From Spiroplasma endosymbiont of Cantharis nigra (GTDB lineage Bacteria; Bacillota_I; Bacilli_A; Mycoplasmatales; Mycoplasmataceae): DNA of 64,000 bases. The notes beneath the pieces were generated by a model. The model was not told the DNA's origin, did not search any database, and saw only the letters and a program-made list of their open reading frames with translations. Positions 25,293-34,817 of this stretch are shown piece by piece (positions within the stretch are counted from its first letter, which is position 1; each line of letters starts with the position of its first letter). A program made the position numbers and the translations under genes. The stretch covers positions 62,001-126,000 of the forward strand of contig NZ_OZ026470.1 in assembly GCF_964019925.1 (NCBI RefSeq). Reading direction: 5' to 3'.

Positions 25293-25299
25293 ATATTCA

Positions 25300-25312
25300 A
25301 AATGTGCTTTTA
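25300..25312. repeat. Right 13-bp direct repeat flanking the first IS
   Basis: AAATGTGCTTTTA, identical to 23934-23946. Here the copy continues into the rest of the original terminator hairpin. Confidence 0.85.
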
Positions 25313-25326
25313 TAAGCATTTTTTTA
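25303..25326 (+). terminator. Original terminator of the 23609 gene, now beyond the IS
   Basis: TGCTT-TTAT-AAGCA hairpin plus T7. The 5' half is the right target duplication. Removing the IS would place this terminator directly after the stop at 23935. Confidence 0.7.
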
Positions 25327-25333
25327 TTATCAA

Positions 25334-25411
25334 AAAGTGGGTAAAAAACTTAAAAAATAGTTGATTATGTAAGAAAGTGGTATATAATTGTTTATGTGTG
25401 GGAGAAAGTGG
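25334..25411 (+). promoter_or_regulatory. mraZ promoter with three AAAGTGG boxes
   Basis: AAAGTGG occurs at 25334-25340, 25374-25380 and 25405-25411. AAAGTG[T/G] is the reported MraZ-binding repeat in Mollicutes. A promoter TTGATT (25361-25366), 16-base spacer, TATAAT (25383-25388) has the second box inside its spacer and the third just downstream, a layout suited to autoregulation of the dcw operon. Confidence 0.75.
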
Positions 25412-25419
25412 GTGACTTT

Positions 25420-25851
25420 GTGTTATTTGGGACATTTGAACATAATTTAGATGATAAATTTAGATTAACAATTCCTTCAAAATTACGAAACAAATTGGGT
25501 GAATTAGTTTATGTAACAAGAAGTATTGATGGTTTATGTTTAGAAATAAGAACTCCAGAGAACTTTAAAGAATGATATAACGAGTTAAAGTCACAAAGTG
25601 CACTTTCCTCATCTACACGTACTGTTGTTAGAACCATTTTTTCAAATACAGATGAAATTTCAATTGATGGATCAGGAAGAATTAAACTACCTTCAAATTT
25701 ATTAGAAGAAGTAGGAATTTCTAAAACTGTGCAAATCACCGGGGCTGGTGAATGAGTTGAAATTTGAGATAAAAATAAACATCAAGTATATGATAAAGAT
25801 GCAAAAAATAAGCTTGTAGAAGCTGCAGAAAAATTGGGCGGAGTAAATTAA
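25420..25851 (+). CDS. mraZ: Transcriptional regulator MraZ
   Basis: 143 residues: two AbrB-like swapped-hairpin repeats, the first with FEHNLDDKFRLTIPSKLR (family DxKxR/IPxKxR motif) and the second with DEISIDGSGRIKLPSNL. The start is a GTG at 25420, giving MLFGTFEHNLDD, which matches the conserved family N-terminus; in-frame GTG codons further upstream overlap the third AAAGTGG box. MraZ is a DNA-binding regulator of the division (dcw) operon. One base separates it from rsmH. Confidence 0.92.
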
Positions 25852-25852
25852 A

Positions 25853-26797
25853 ATGGCACATGAACATACATCTGTTTTGCTTAATGAATCAATAGATTTA
25901 TTAAATATAAAAGGCAACGGAATATATGTTGACTGTACTCTTGGGCGAGCAGGTCATAGTGTTGAAATTTTAAAAAAAATTGATAACGGACATTTATATG
26001 CAATTGACCAAGATCAAGAAGCAATTGCTATAAGTAGAAAAAAACTTGAAGATATTTCAAGTAATTTTACTATTTTAGAAGGTAATTTTGCAAATATAAA
26101 AGTTCTACTTTCATTAAATAATATTAAAAAAGTGGATGGCATCTTATATGATTTAGGAGTTTCAAGTCCACAATTTGATAAAGCAGATAGGGGATTTAGT
26201 TATCGTTTTGATTCTGAATTAGATATGAGAATGGATCAAAAAAATAATAAAATCAATGCAAAAGAAGTTATAAATACATTTAATGAAAAACAATTGGCAG
26301 ATATTTTTTATCAATATGGAGATGAAAAATTTTCATGAGAAATTGCTAAAAAAATAATTGCAAAAAGACAAATAAAAAGTATTTCTACGACTTTTGAGTT
26401 AGTAGATATTATCAAAGAATGTTTACCACAAAAAATTTTAAAGCAAAAAAAACACCCAGCAAAGAAAGTATTTCAGGCTTTAAGAATATATGTAAACAAT
26501 GAACTTGAAGTTTTAAAAAGGTCTTTAAGTAACTCACTTGACCTATTAAATATTGGGGGAGTTATTGTAGTTATATCTTTTCATTCATTAGAAGAAAAGA
26601 TAATTAAGGATATTTTTAAATCTAAAACTACATCAAAAGAAGATAAATTTTTAAGTAAATTACCTATTTTAGTTGAAAATAAAAAAGATTATGAATTGGT
26701 AGTTAAAAGACCTGTAGTAGCAGGTGAAGAAGAACTTGAAAAAAATAGAAGAGCTCATAGTGCAAAACTATGAGCTATTAGAAAGGTTGGTGGTTAA
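25853..26797 (+). CDS. rsmH: 16S rRNA m4C1402 methyltransferase RsmH (MraW)
   Basis: SAM-dependent methyltransferase acting on C1402 in the 16S decoding centre. 314 residues with HTSVLLNESIDLL, the SAM-binding VDCTLGRAGHS, DGILYDLGVSSPQFD, RGFSYRFDSELDMRMD, HPAKKVFQALRIYVNNEL and the C-terminal VVISFHSLEE. TGA at 26336-26338 and near 26770 are Trp. Second gene of the dcw cluster. Its stop is immediately followed by the ftsA-like ATG with no gap. Confidence 0.96.
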
Positions 26798-28306
26798 ATG
26801 CAAAATGAAACTTATGCAGTTATTGAAATAACTAAAAAGTATATAAAATTTGCTGTTGGAAAATATAAAAAAAGTATTGGTTTAAAAGTTGTCTTTAAAG
26901 AAAGAGAAAAATCTAAAAGTAACTGATTAACTGATAAAAATGATATTGTGGATACAAATATTGTTGCTCATCGATTAATAAAAATGATTAATCGATATGA
27001 ATCAATTTTTAAAGAAAAAATTAGAAGAGCAGCAATTGTCTATCCAACAGCAACACTTCAAATAAAAGATGCTAATCCAAGTATTTTTATTGACAGTGCT
27101 GACAAAATTGTTAGAGAAGAACATATAAAAAATTTATATAAAGATGCAAAAAGAGTTGTTTATGAAGATAACTTAATTGTTACAAATATAAAACCGTATG
27201 CTTTTAAATTAAATGGTATGCAAAGTTTTGCAAAACCACCAATAAACTCTAAGGCAAATATGGTAGCAATGAGTGCTAAGGTATATACTGCTGAAAAACA
27301 TGTTGTTGATTCTTTTGAAGGTGTATTAAAAATACTAAAAATTGAGAGATTATCAGCAACAAGTCAATTATTCTCATTGGCAAAACAATGCAGTGAAGGA
27401 TTGAATTTTAGAGAAACATTTGCTCTAATTAACTGAGATTGAGAAAGTATAGATATTGGTTATTTTTCACGAGAGACACTTGTAAAAAAAGATGTAATTA
27501 AATTTGGTTTAAAAGATATTATTGAAAATTTAGCTAAAAAAATGAGTGCTAAATTTGATATAGCTAATAAATATATATTTAAACTATTAGATTTTTCATC
27601 TAATACATTAGATAACACTGTAATGTATAGAAAATATATAGCATCTGAAAAAAGATCTTATGAACTAAAAGCAATTGATATTAAATATATGTTATTGGAA
27701 GAAATAAATGGTGTAATTGATAAGGCAGATATCTTAATTTCAAGAGAAATGGGAAGCATAAAAAACTTTAAAATTTATCACACCGGAAAAAGCACTGAGA
27801 TTGCAGGTTTTGAAAAGCTATTGTTAAGAAGTACTTACAAAAATATTTCAGAAATATATTATTCATTAATTACTGGAGCAAGTGAAATTTGAACTAATTC
27901 ATTATGCGGAATGATGAGACAATCTCATCTAACAAATAAAAATCTAAGAGAAGTAAAAACAAGTACAGAAACTTATGAGAATCCAAATATGTTAGCTTTA
28001 GCTCAAATGCAACATGCACAACAAATTTTGGGTCAAAAAGCATTTGACCAACAGTTACGTGCTCAGCAAGCTCAAATGCAAGCACAACAAGCACAAAAAG
28101 CACAGTTAGCATTTACTCAACAGTTACGTGCTCAACAGTTACGAACAGAACAATTGCGTTCACAACATGGAGAATTCATTCCACCTTTGATGAATGCGCA
28201 ATTAATTCAACAAAATAATCAAATTCCACAAAATTTTGTGGGACAACAAAATAATGAAAACTATTTAAAAAATGGTATTATAAATACGCAAAGAAATAAA
28301 TATTAA
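26798..28306 (+). CDS. ftsA: FtsA-like division protein with Gln-rich tail
   Basis: 502 residues. Position between rsmH and ftsZ, length, and weak actin-fold features (YAVIEITKKYIKFAVGK at the start; an alternating ADILISREMGSIKNFKIYHTG core near 320-345) indicate a diverged FtsA, the actin-like tether that recruits FtsZ to the membrane. Nucleotide-binding motifs are hard to see. From about residue 407 the protein turns into a Gln/Ala-rich repeat (QQLRAQQAQMQAQQAQ) encoded by DNA repeats at 28049-28065 and 28118-28134, then an Asn/Gln-rich end. No obvious C-terminal amphipathic membrane helix is seen. The name rests mostly on context. Confidence 0.7.
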
Positions 28307-28322
28307 AAGTGAGGGAAATAAC

Positions 28323-29603
28323 ATGTCTACAAAATTAGATTTAAATCAAAATGCCAAAATTAAGGTAATTGGAGTTGGTGGTGGTGGCTGTAACGCTGTT
28401 AACAGGATGGTTGACGATAATGTTCAAGGAGTTGAATTTATTGTTGCAAATACTGATGCACAAGTTTTAGCTGCAAGTTCTGCTACAACAAAAATTGTTT
28501 TAGGGCAAGAAGTATCAAAAGGCCTGGGAGCTGGAGCAAATCCAGAAATAGGTAAACAAGCAGCTATAGAATCAGAAGAAGAAATTAGAAAATCATTAAA
28601 AGGATCAGATTTAATTTTTGTTGCTGCTGGAATGGGTGGAGGAACAGGAACAGGAGCTGCTCCAGAAATAGCTAGAATTGCTATGGAAACTGGAGCATTA
28701 GTAATTGCAATTGTTACTAAACCATTCAGATTTGAAGGAAGATTAAGAAATTCTTATGCTGTTCAAGGATTAAATGAATTAAGAAAATTTGTTGATTCAA
28801 TTATTATAATTTCAAATGATAGATTGTTAGAAATTATTGGTGGAATTCCAGTAAAAGATTCATTTAGAGAAGCTGACAACATTTTAAAACAAGGAGTACA
28901 AACAATTACTGATTTAATTGCAGTTCCTGCAGTAATTAACCTAGATTTTGCTGATGTTAGAACTGTAATGAAAGGTAAAGGTAATGCCTTATTTGGAATT
29001 GGAATAGGTTCTGGAGAAGATAAAGCAATTGAAGCTGCAAATAAAGCTATAACTTCTTCATTATTAGAAACTTCAATTCGCGGTGCAAAGGATGCTATTA
29101 TTAACGTTACTGGTGGAAAAACTGTTTCTTTAAATGATGCATATGATGCTGTTGATATTGTTCAACAAGCAAGTGGAGAAGACGTAAATATTATTTTTGG
29201 TATAGCAATTAATGAACATTTAGATGATGATCTAATAGTTACAGTTATTGCTACTGGATTTGATGACGATTATAAAGCTCCAAATATTTCTAATAAGAAA
29301 CCTTCATTATCAAATGAACAATATTCTTCTATGCAACAAGAATTATATTCAAATTATGAACCAGAACCTCAGCCTGTAGAGACTGCTTATGATCAAAGAA
29401 CTTCATTTATGACAAATCATGATAAAAGACCTGATTTTGTGAAACAAACTGAAGAAGAAAGAAGAATAGCACAAGAAAGAGCTGGACAGTGAAATCAAAA
29501 TAATAATTACGAAAATCGTGATGAAAGAGTTGCTCAAAAAATTGAAGAAACTGGCGATGAAGAAGATGGAGATTTCCCAACATTTTTAAGAAAAAAATGA
29601 TAA
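28323..29603 (+). CDS. ftsZ: Cell division GTPase FtsZ
   Basis: Tubulin-like GTPase that forms the division ring. 426 residues: N-terminal IKVIGVGGGGCNAVNRM, tubulin signature GMGGGTGTGAAPEIA, synergy loop NLDFADVRTVM, then a variable acidic linker from about 320 (SMQQELYSNYEPEPQP) and the end FPTFLRKKW. The last in-frame TGA (29598-29600) gives the final Trp before TAA. GTGAGG at 28309-28314 precedes the ATG. Last gene of the mraZ-rsmH-ftsA-ftsZ operon. Confidence 0.97.
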
Positions 29604-29714
29604 TTTAATTAAAATTTTCTAATAAATTTAAAATCAATTAATTTTAATAAACTCACTTTTAAATTATTTTTTTAAGAAATTTAAATATAATTAAAATCTA
29701 AATAATTACTTACT

Positions 29715-29742
29715 AATAGATATTTAAATATCTATTTTTTTT
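29715..29742 (+). terminator. Terminator of the dcw operon
   Basis: Perfect palindromic stem AATAGATATTT/AAATATCTATT (29715-29736) running into T6. The 110 bases between the ftsZ stop and this hairpin are AT-rich with no ORF. Confidence 0.8.
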
Positions 29743-29761
29743 AATTTAATAGTCCATACAG

Positions 29762-29790
29762 TTGCATTTTTGATGGCACTTTGCTACTAT
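29762..29790 (+). promoter_or_regulatory. Promoter of the 53-aa small-protein gene
   Basis: TTGCAT (29762-29767), 17-base spacer ending in TGC, TACTAT (29785-29790): -35, extended -10 and -10. The start would be near 29797, giving a leader of about 22 bases with AAGGAG at 29805-29810. Confidence 0.65.
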
Positions 29791-29818
29791 GTAAATAGGC
29801 GATGAAGGAGATCAAAAA

Positions 29819-29980
29819 ATGCATCAATTATTGACTTATAAAAAATTCAATAAACCAACTGCCTTTTTTGCGTTTTCTACATTGTCATTTAAAAATATGT
29901 TTTTTAAAGACAATGCGAATCTAATTATTAAAATGGCTATGTATAATATTACAAAACAAAACATGGCAGAGTGATCGTAA
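29819..29980 (+). CDS. Small cationic protein (53 aa), unknown
   Basis: Codes for 53 residues beginning MHQLLTYKKFNKPT and ending NMAEWS; the penultimate codon but one is a TGA read as Trp, which is why a standard-code search misses it. The protein has a Phe-rich middle (AFFAFSTLSF) and is net positive. Support for being real: a promoter with -35, extended -10 and -10 (29762-29790), AAGGAG 8 bases before the ATG, an upstream terminator isolating it from ftsZ, and a large terminator hairpin at 30057-30137. No family recognised; it could be a small membrane-active or regulatory peptide. Confidence 0.6.
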
Positions 29981-30056
29981 AGGTTTATAGAATTAAACAG
30001 ATTTTAAATGATATTGTTAGATAAAAATTCAATTTTATTAAGAGCATTTAATATTT

Positions 30057-30137
30057 AAAAGAGTGATTTTATTTTATAAACAGTTAGGATGAGGATTAAA
30101 TCTAAACTATTTATTTAATAAAACACTCTTTTTTTTA
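30057..30137 (+). terminator. Large structured terminator of the small-protein unit
   Basis: AAAAGAGTG-A-TTTTATT pairs with AATAAAACACTCTTTT (16 bp, one bulged A) and is followed by T8. The 45-base interior has a further partial stem (AGTTAGGAT with AATCTAAACT). It is longer than ordinary terminators in this window and could double as a stable RNA. Confidence 0.6.
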
Positions 30138-30170
30138 TGAAATATAAAAAAAATTACACTCAAAGTGTAA
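30137..30170 (-). terminator. Terminator of the minus-strand membrane protein
   Basis: TTACACT-TTG-AGTGTAA hairpin (30154-30170, read on the minus strand) followed by T8; the stem includes the stop codon. It converges with the terminator at 30057-30137. Confidence 0.7.
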
Positions 30171-30636
30171 TAGCCAATATTATTGAAGTTATAGACAATA
30201 CCAAGCAGATTAAAAGGATTATTTTAGAAAGTCTTCTTAAAAATCCTTCATCTTCTGATAAAGTAGTTTGATATCTTCTTGTAATATCATTATAGTATTT
30301 TGCAACTTTTCTATTTTTTATTCAATTAGTAATTAAAAAAGCTAAAAGACTAATTAATGCAAAAGCGGTTATTACTCATTCTGATTTCTCTGTACTTTTT
30401 AGTGCAAAAATACCAAGAATGAAACTTAACCCGATTAAAGCAGAACTTATAATTAATACTATAAGATAGTCATATCATCTAAGTTTCTTAGAATCAATGT
30501 ATCTGGTTTGAGTACCAATTGGTTCCTTAGAAATTTCACTAATTTTATCTTGTACTTGTTGTTTGTGAGCAATTTTTTCTTGCTCGCGTAAATCTTTTAG
30601 TTTTTTAAAATTACTTGTTTTATTTTTATCTCTCAT
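30154..30636 (-). CDS. Two-TM membrane protein, unknown function
   Basis: 160 residues on the minus strand: a charged N-terminal region (RDKNKTSNFKKLKDLREQ), hydrophobic segments at about 58-80 and 90-108, a positively charged loop (IKNRKVAKYYNDITRRYQ), and a third hydrophobic stretch at the C-terminus (ILLICLVLSITSIILAITL). AAGGTG lies 8 bases upstream of the ATG. Four in-frame TGA are Trp. Divergent from oppB. I do not recognise the family. Confidence 0.75.
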
Positions 30637-30704
30637 ATTTAACACCTTTATAAAGATTATATAGGTTTTAAATAGTAAAAATTTAGAAAGGATAATATAA
30701 ATTT

Positions 30705-31937
30705 ATGGAAAAAAAAGCAAATGGCTCTGAAAAAGTCAACTCCTCGATTCTTGAATTACTCGATGAGATTAGTTTAACTGAGGAAGTAAAGTTAACAAAA
30801 ACAAGCCATAAAGAGAAAATTATAAATGGATTTAGACGTTCAAATTCTACATTTAGTGAATTCATGCAAAGAAATCCATTATTCACATATTCTCTTAAAA
30901 GAATTTTATATGCTTTCATTACATTGTATGTAGCAGTAGCTGTTGTATTTGTAATGTTAAGACTTGTTACAACTGATGGTGTTTATTTATCAGATGTAAA
31001 CCTTGATAAACTGGGACCAGATTTTCAATATGGAACACCAGGTTATGAAAAATTATTAAATAATAGAATGAAATTATTTGGAGTTGCTGGACCAATGTTA
31101 AATCAAATGTTTATTTATTTGAGAAACATAACTCCGTTTATTCCAAAAACAATCATAATTAATCCAATTGTTCAAGATAATGGAGATATTGCAGGAACTC
31201 CAACAGTAATGTGATTTTATTTAGGTGTATTTATGAATAAAGCTAGTGGGGGACAAGTTTTATCACTAGTTCAAGATGCATTTAAAAGATCAATTCCAAC
31301 TTCTTTTAAAATAGGAAGTATAGCAGTTATATTATCTTACTTAATTGGAGTACCTTTAGGTATTCTTGCTGCCAAAAATAAAGAAAAAACAGCAGATAAT
31401 GCAATTAATGGTTCGAGTTTATTAATTAGTGCTATTCCAGCATTAGTAGTAATTTCACTTTTATATAAAATGTCGATTTATGTCTTTGGAGCGAATGGAA
31501 CTTATGAAGGTTCATCGTTTGGAACAAAAATATGGCCAATAATTGGAATAATGTTACTGATTATGCCAATGATTATTGTAAACACAAGGCGATTCGTTTT
31601 AGATGAAATGACAGCAGATTATGCAAAATTTGCACTTTCAAAAGGATTAAGTGAAAAATATGTATTTTATGTTCACATCTTTAGAAATGCAGGAATTAGA
31701 TTAATCAAAACATTACCAGAAGTATTTGTATTAACATTGTTTGGTTCAAGTATTTTGGTTGAAAGACACTGGTCAATTGATGGTATGAGTAAATTTATTT
31801 TAAATGGTGTAGCTAATAAAGATACATTCGTTGTTTTAGGATATATTTTCGTATCAGCATCAGCTGGAGTATTTTCGAGTTTAATTGGAGATTTATTACT
31901 TGCGACATTAGATCCAAGAATTAAATTAACAAAATAG
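30705..31937 (+). CDS. oppB: Oligopeptide ABC transporter permease OppB
   Basis: 410-residue inner permease of the peptide importer. An extended cytosolic N-terminus of about 60 residues precedes the first membrane segment (RILYAFITLYVAVAVVFVML), then a periplasmic-type loop and the binding-protein-dependent transport domain from about 195 on, with the EAA-type coupling helix TADYAKFALSKGLSEKYVFYVH. TGA at 31212-31214 is Trp. GAAAGG at 30686-30691 precedes the ATG. First gene of oppBCDFA. Confidence 0.93.
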
Positions 31938-31950
31938 AGAGGAATTTTTT

Positions 31951-32913
31951 ATGGAACAAAAACAATATACTATTGAAGAAATGAAATCTATAGATAATTC
32001 TCTCTTCAAAGTAATCGGTGCTAAGCACGAAGAATCAGAAAGAATCACAAATAAACCTTACAGTTACTGAAAATCAGTATTTGCAAGAGTTTTTAAATCA
32101 AAAACTTTTATTATATCATTATTTTTATTAGTAGCAATTATTTTACTGGCTTTTTCAATTGGAATAGGAAAAGACCCAGTTCCAACTGAAAGACCAGGAA
32201 TTGATATTGAAGCGCCAAGCTGACAGCATGTATTTGGATTAGGAAAATTTGGTGAAGATTTATGAACTAAAATGTGAATTGGTACACGTACAACATTAAT
32301 ATTTACATTCTTTGTTGCATCAATTCAAATCTTATTAGGAATTTTATTAGGATCAATTTGAGGATTCTTTTCAAAATTAGATTTAGTATTTATTGAAGTC
32401 ACTAGATTTTTAACACTAATACCATCATTAATTTTATGACTAATTGTTATCTTCTTATTTGGAGGAACTACAACAATTCCAGTTTTAATATTTGGTATTT
32501 CAATAACTAGTTGAATTGCTTTGGCTTCAGTTATTAGAGTACAAATTATGCTTGTAAGAAATGCTGAATATAATATAGCTTCAAGAGTTTTAGGAACACC
32601 TAGTTCAAAAATTATTAGAAAAAATGTAATGCCAAAAATTTTACCAATAGTTATTCAAACATCAACATTTGCAATTCCATCAGCAATTGCCATCGATTCA
32701 TTGTTGGCATATTATAACTTTGGATTTGTAACAAATACATTAGATCAAGCATCTTTAGGGTCAATTCTAAATGAATTATTATCTGGTTCAGATTGGGAAG
32801 TGTTTCCTCACTTATTAATTATTCCAGTAGCTTTTGTTGGGGGAATATCATTATTATTCTTCTTAGCTGGAAAAGTATTTGCCGATTCATTAGATCCTAA
32901 AACACATAGATAG
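31951..32913 (+). CDS. oppC: Oligopeptide ABC transporter permease OppC
   Basis: 320-residue second permease. An N-terminal OppC segment (KSVFARVFKSKTFIISLFLLVAIILLAF as TM1, given in part) is followed by a substrate-side loop and the transport domain with coupling helix YNIASRVLGTPSSKIIRKNV, ending in ADSLDPKTHR, typical of OppC/DppC. Six or so in-frame TGA encode Trp. AGAGAGG lies upstream of the ATG, 13 bases after oppB. Confidence 0.93.
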
Positions 32914-32923
32914 GAAAAAAATT

Positions 32924-34813
32924 ATGAATAAAGAAAATAGAATTATATCTGTTCGTGACATGGAAGTTAAATTTCAAGTTAGAGGTAATTTTTTAACTGC
33001 TATCAGAACTGTTGATTTAGATGTTTATGACCAAGAAATTTTGGCAATTGTTGGTGAATCTGGAAGTGGTAAATCAGTTATTACAAAAACTTTTACAGGA
33101 ATGTTAGAAGCTAATGGATGAGTAAGTAATGGTTCAATTGTTTATCGACCAACTCAAGGATCAATTGATGATCAAGGAGCATATTTTAAAGAGCCAATTG
33201 ATATTGTTAACTTACAAAGTCCTTTAATATCAAAAGATGTAATTAAAAATGTTACAAAAATAAATAATGAAAAAATTAAAGAATTGTTTAAAGAAATTAA
33301 ACATTTATACAAATTAAATCCTAAATATAGAGAAAATTTAGAAAAACAAGAATTAAAAAAACTAAGATTAGAAAATAAAATTGAATCAGAACAAAATGAA
33401 TTAGTCTTATTAAGAACTAAACAAGAATTACAAGATTTAACAGAGGATTTAAATTCTCGCTTGTTAGAAGATAATGAAATTTTACTAATCAAGCAAAATA
33501 ATATCACTAAACAAAATGAACTGTTAGAAACTTTAAAAACTCAGTTAAATGTAGTTCAAGAAAATATTGGTTTTAGTGGAAATAATAGAACAGCTAATAA
33601 AATAATAAAATTAGAATTAAAAATTAAAGCTGCAGAAGAAACATTAAAAATTATTAATGATAATTTAGTAAGAGATGAGTTAATAAATTCAAAACTTGAA
33701 TCTATTTTAAAATTAGAAATTGATATTAATAAGGTAAAACCACTTAATATGAAAAGTAGACATCAAGTCTCAAAAATAGCTTCAATGATAGAAAGTTTTA
33801 TTGAAAATAATACTGAATGAGATGAAGTAGAAAAACAATTTATTTTAAACTACTTCCACTCAAAAGATCATTTAAAAAGATTTGAAAATGAATTAAGAGA
33901 TATTTGTTTATCAATTATTGAAACAAAAACTTTGGATAAAGATCATTTTCATAATATTTTAGTTGACTGAAAAAGAATTAAAAATTCTGATTTAGTTAAT
34001 AAAGTAAAAGCATTGAAAGAGATTAGACAATTAAGAGGAAAAACAATTTCTACAATTTTTCAAGATCCAATGACTTCATTAAACCCATTATTACCAGTAG
34101 GTTTTCAAATTACTGAGGTTTTAAGAAAACAAGTTGGTTTAAGTAGAAGGGATGCAAAAGCTGAGGCTATAGAACTTTTACGAAAAGTAGGAATTCCAAA
34201 TCCAGAAAAACGTTTTAAAGATATTCCAGGTAGATATTCTGGTGGAATGCGTCAAAGAGTTGTTATAGCAATTGCTCTTGCATCAAGACCAAAAATATTA
34301 ATTTGTGATGAACCAACAACTGCACTTGATGTAACAATTCAAGCTCAGATATTAGATTTAATTAAAGAATTACAACAAGAATATAAATTCTCAGTTGTAT
34401 TCATTACTCATGACTTAGGAGTAGTTGCTAAAATTGCCGATAGAGTTGCTGTTATGTATGCTGGACAAATTGTGGAAGTTGGAACAACAAAAGAAATTTT
34501 TGAAGATTCAAAACATCCATATACTTGAGCATTATTATCTTCATTACCTCAATTAGGTAAAAAGGGAGATGATTTATTCTCAATTGAAGGAACTCCACCA
34601 TCATTATTCAATGAAATAGTTGGAGATGCATTTGCTCCAAGGAATAAATTTGCATTAGAACTTGATTATATTAAGCAACCTCCAATGTTTAAAGTTAGTG
34701 AAACTCACTTTGCAAAAACTTGATTATTAGATCCACGTTCTCCAAAAGTTAAAAAACCAAATGTCTTAAACAACTTACGCAAAACAATAAAAGAATCAGA
34801 AAAGGTAGGCTAA
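32924..34813 (+). CDS. oppD: Oligopeptide ABC transporter ATPase OppD with large insertion
   Basis: 629 residues against about 330-350 for ordinary OppD. Walker A GESGSGKS is at 44-51, but the Q-loop IFQDPMTSLNP is at about 378-388, where some 50 residues normally separate them. The extra ~280 residues are charged and helical (LYKLNPKYRENLEKQELKKL), probably coiled coil. The rest is canonical: SGGMRQR (439-445), LICDEPTTALD, the H-loop THDLGVV, and a C-terminal oligopeptide/dipeptide tail. Three TGA in the insertion are Trp, so the frame is intact. OppF downstream has a similar insertion. Confidence 0.93.
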
Positions 34814-34817
34814 AACT

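Larger units (their letters stand above)
23947..25299 (-). mobile_element. IS3-family insertion sequence, apparently intact
   Basis: 1353-bp element with imperfect terminal inverted repeats (left TGAATATACTTTGTCAAGTA; right end, read on the minus strand, TGAATATAATTCTCTAAGTA) carrying orfA and orfB on the minus strand. orfB lies in the -1 frame relative to orfA, the IS3 arrangement. Both frames are open, so a fused OrfAB transposase is possible. The flanks are perfect 13-bp direct repeats, longer than the 3-5 bp usual for IS3 elements. A second, diverged relative is at 56406-57736. Confidence 0.9.

Noticed and set aside
28036..28160. CRISPR-like array in ftsA
   Set aside because: The repeats are in-frame Gln/Ala codons of different spacing within a coding region, without spacers of uniform length; no cas genes are in the window.
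29743..29818. Riboswitch before the small-protein gene
   Set aside because: The 76 bases do not match purine, 2'-deoxyguanosine, preQ1 or other riboswitch cores I know, and a promoter accounts for most of the sequence.
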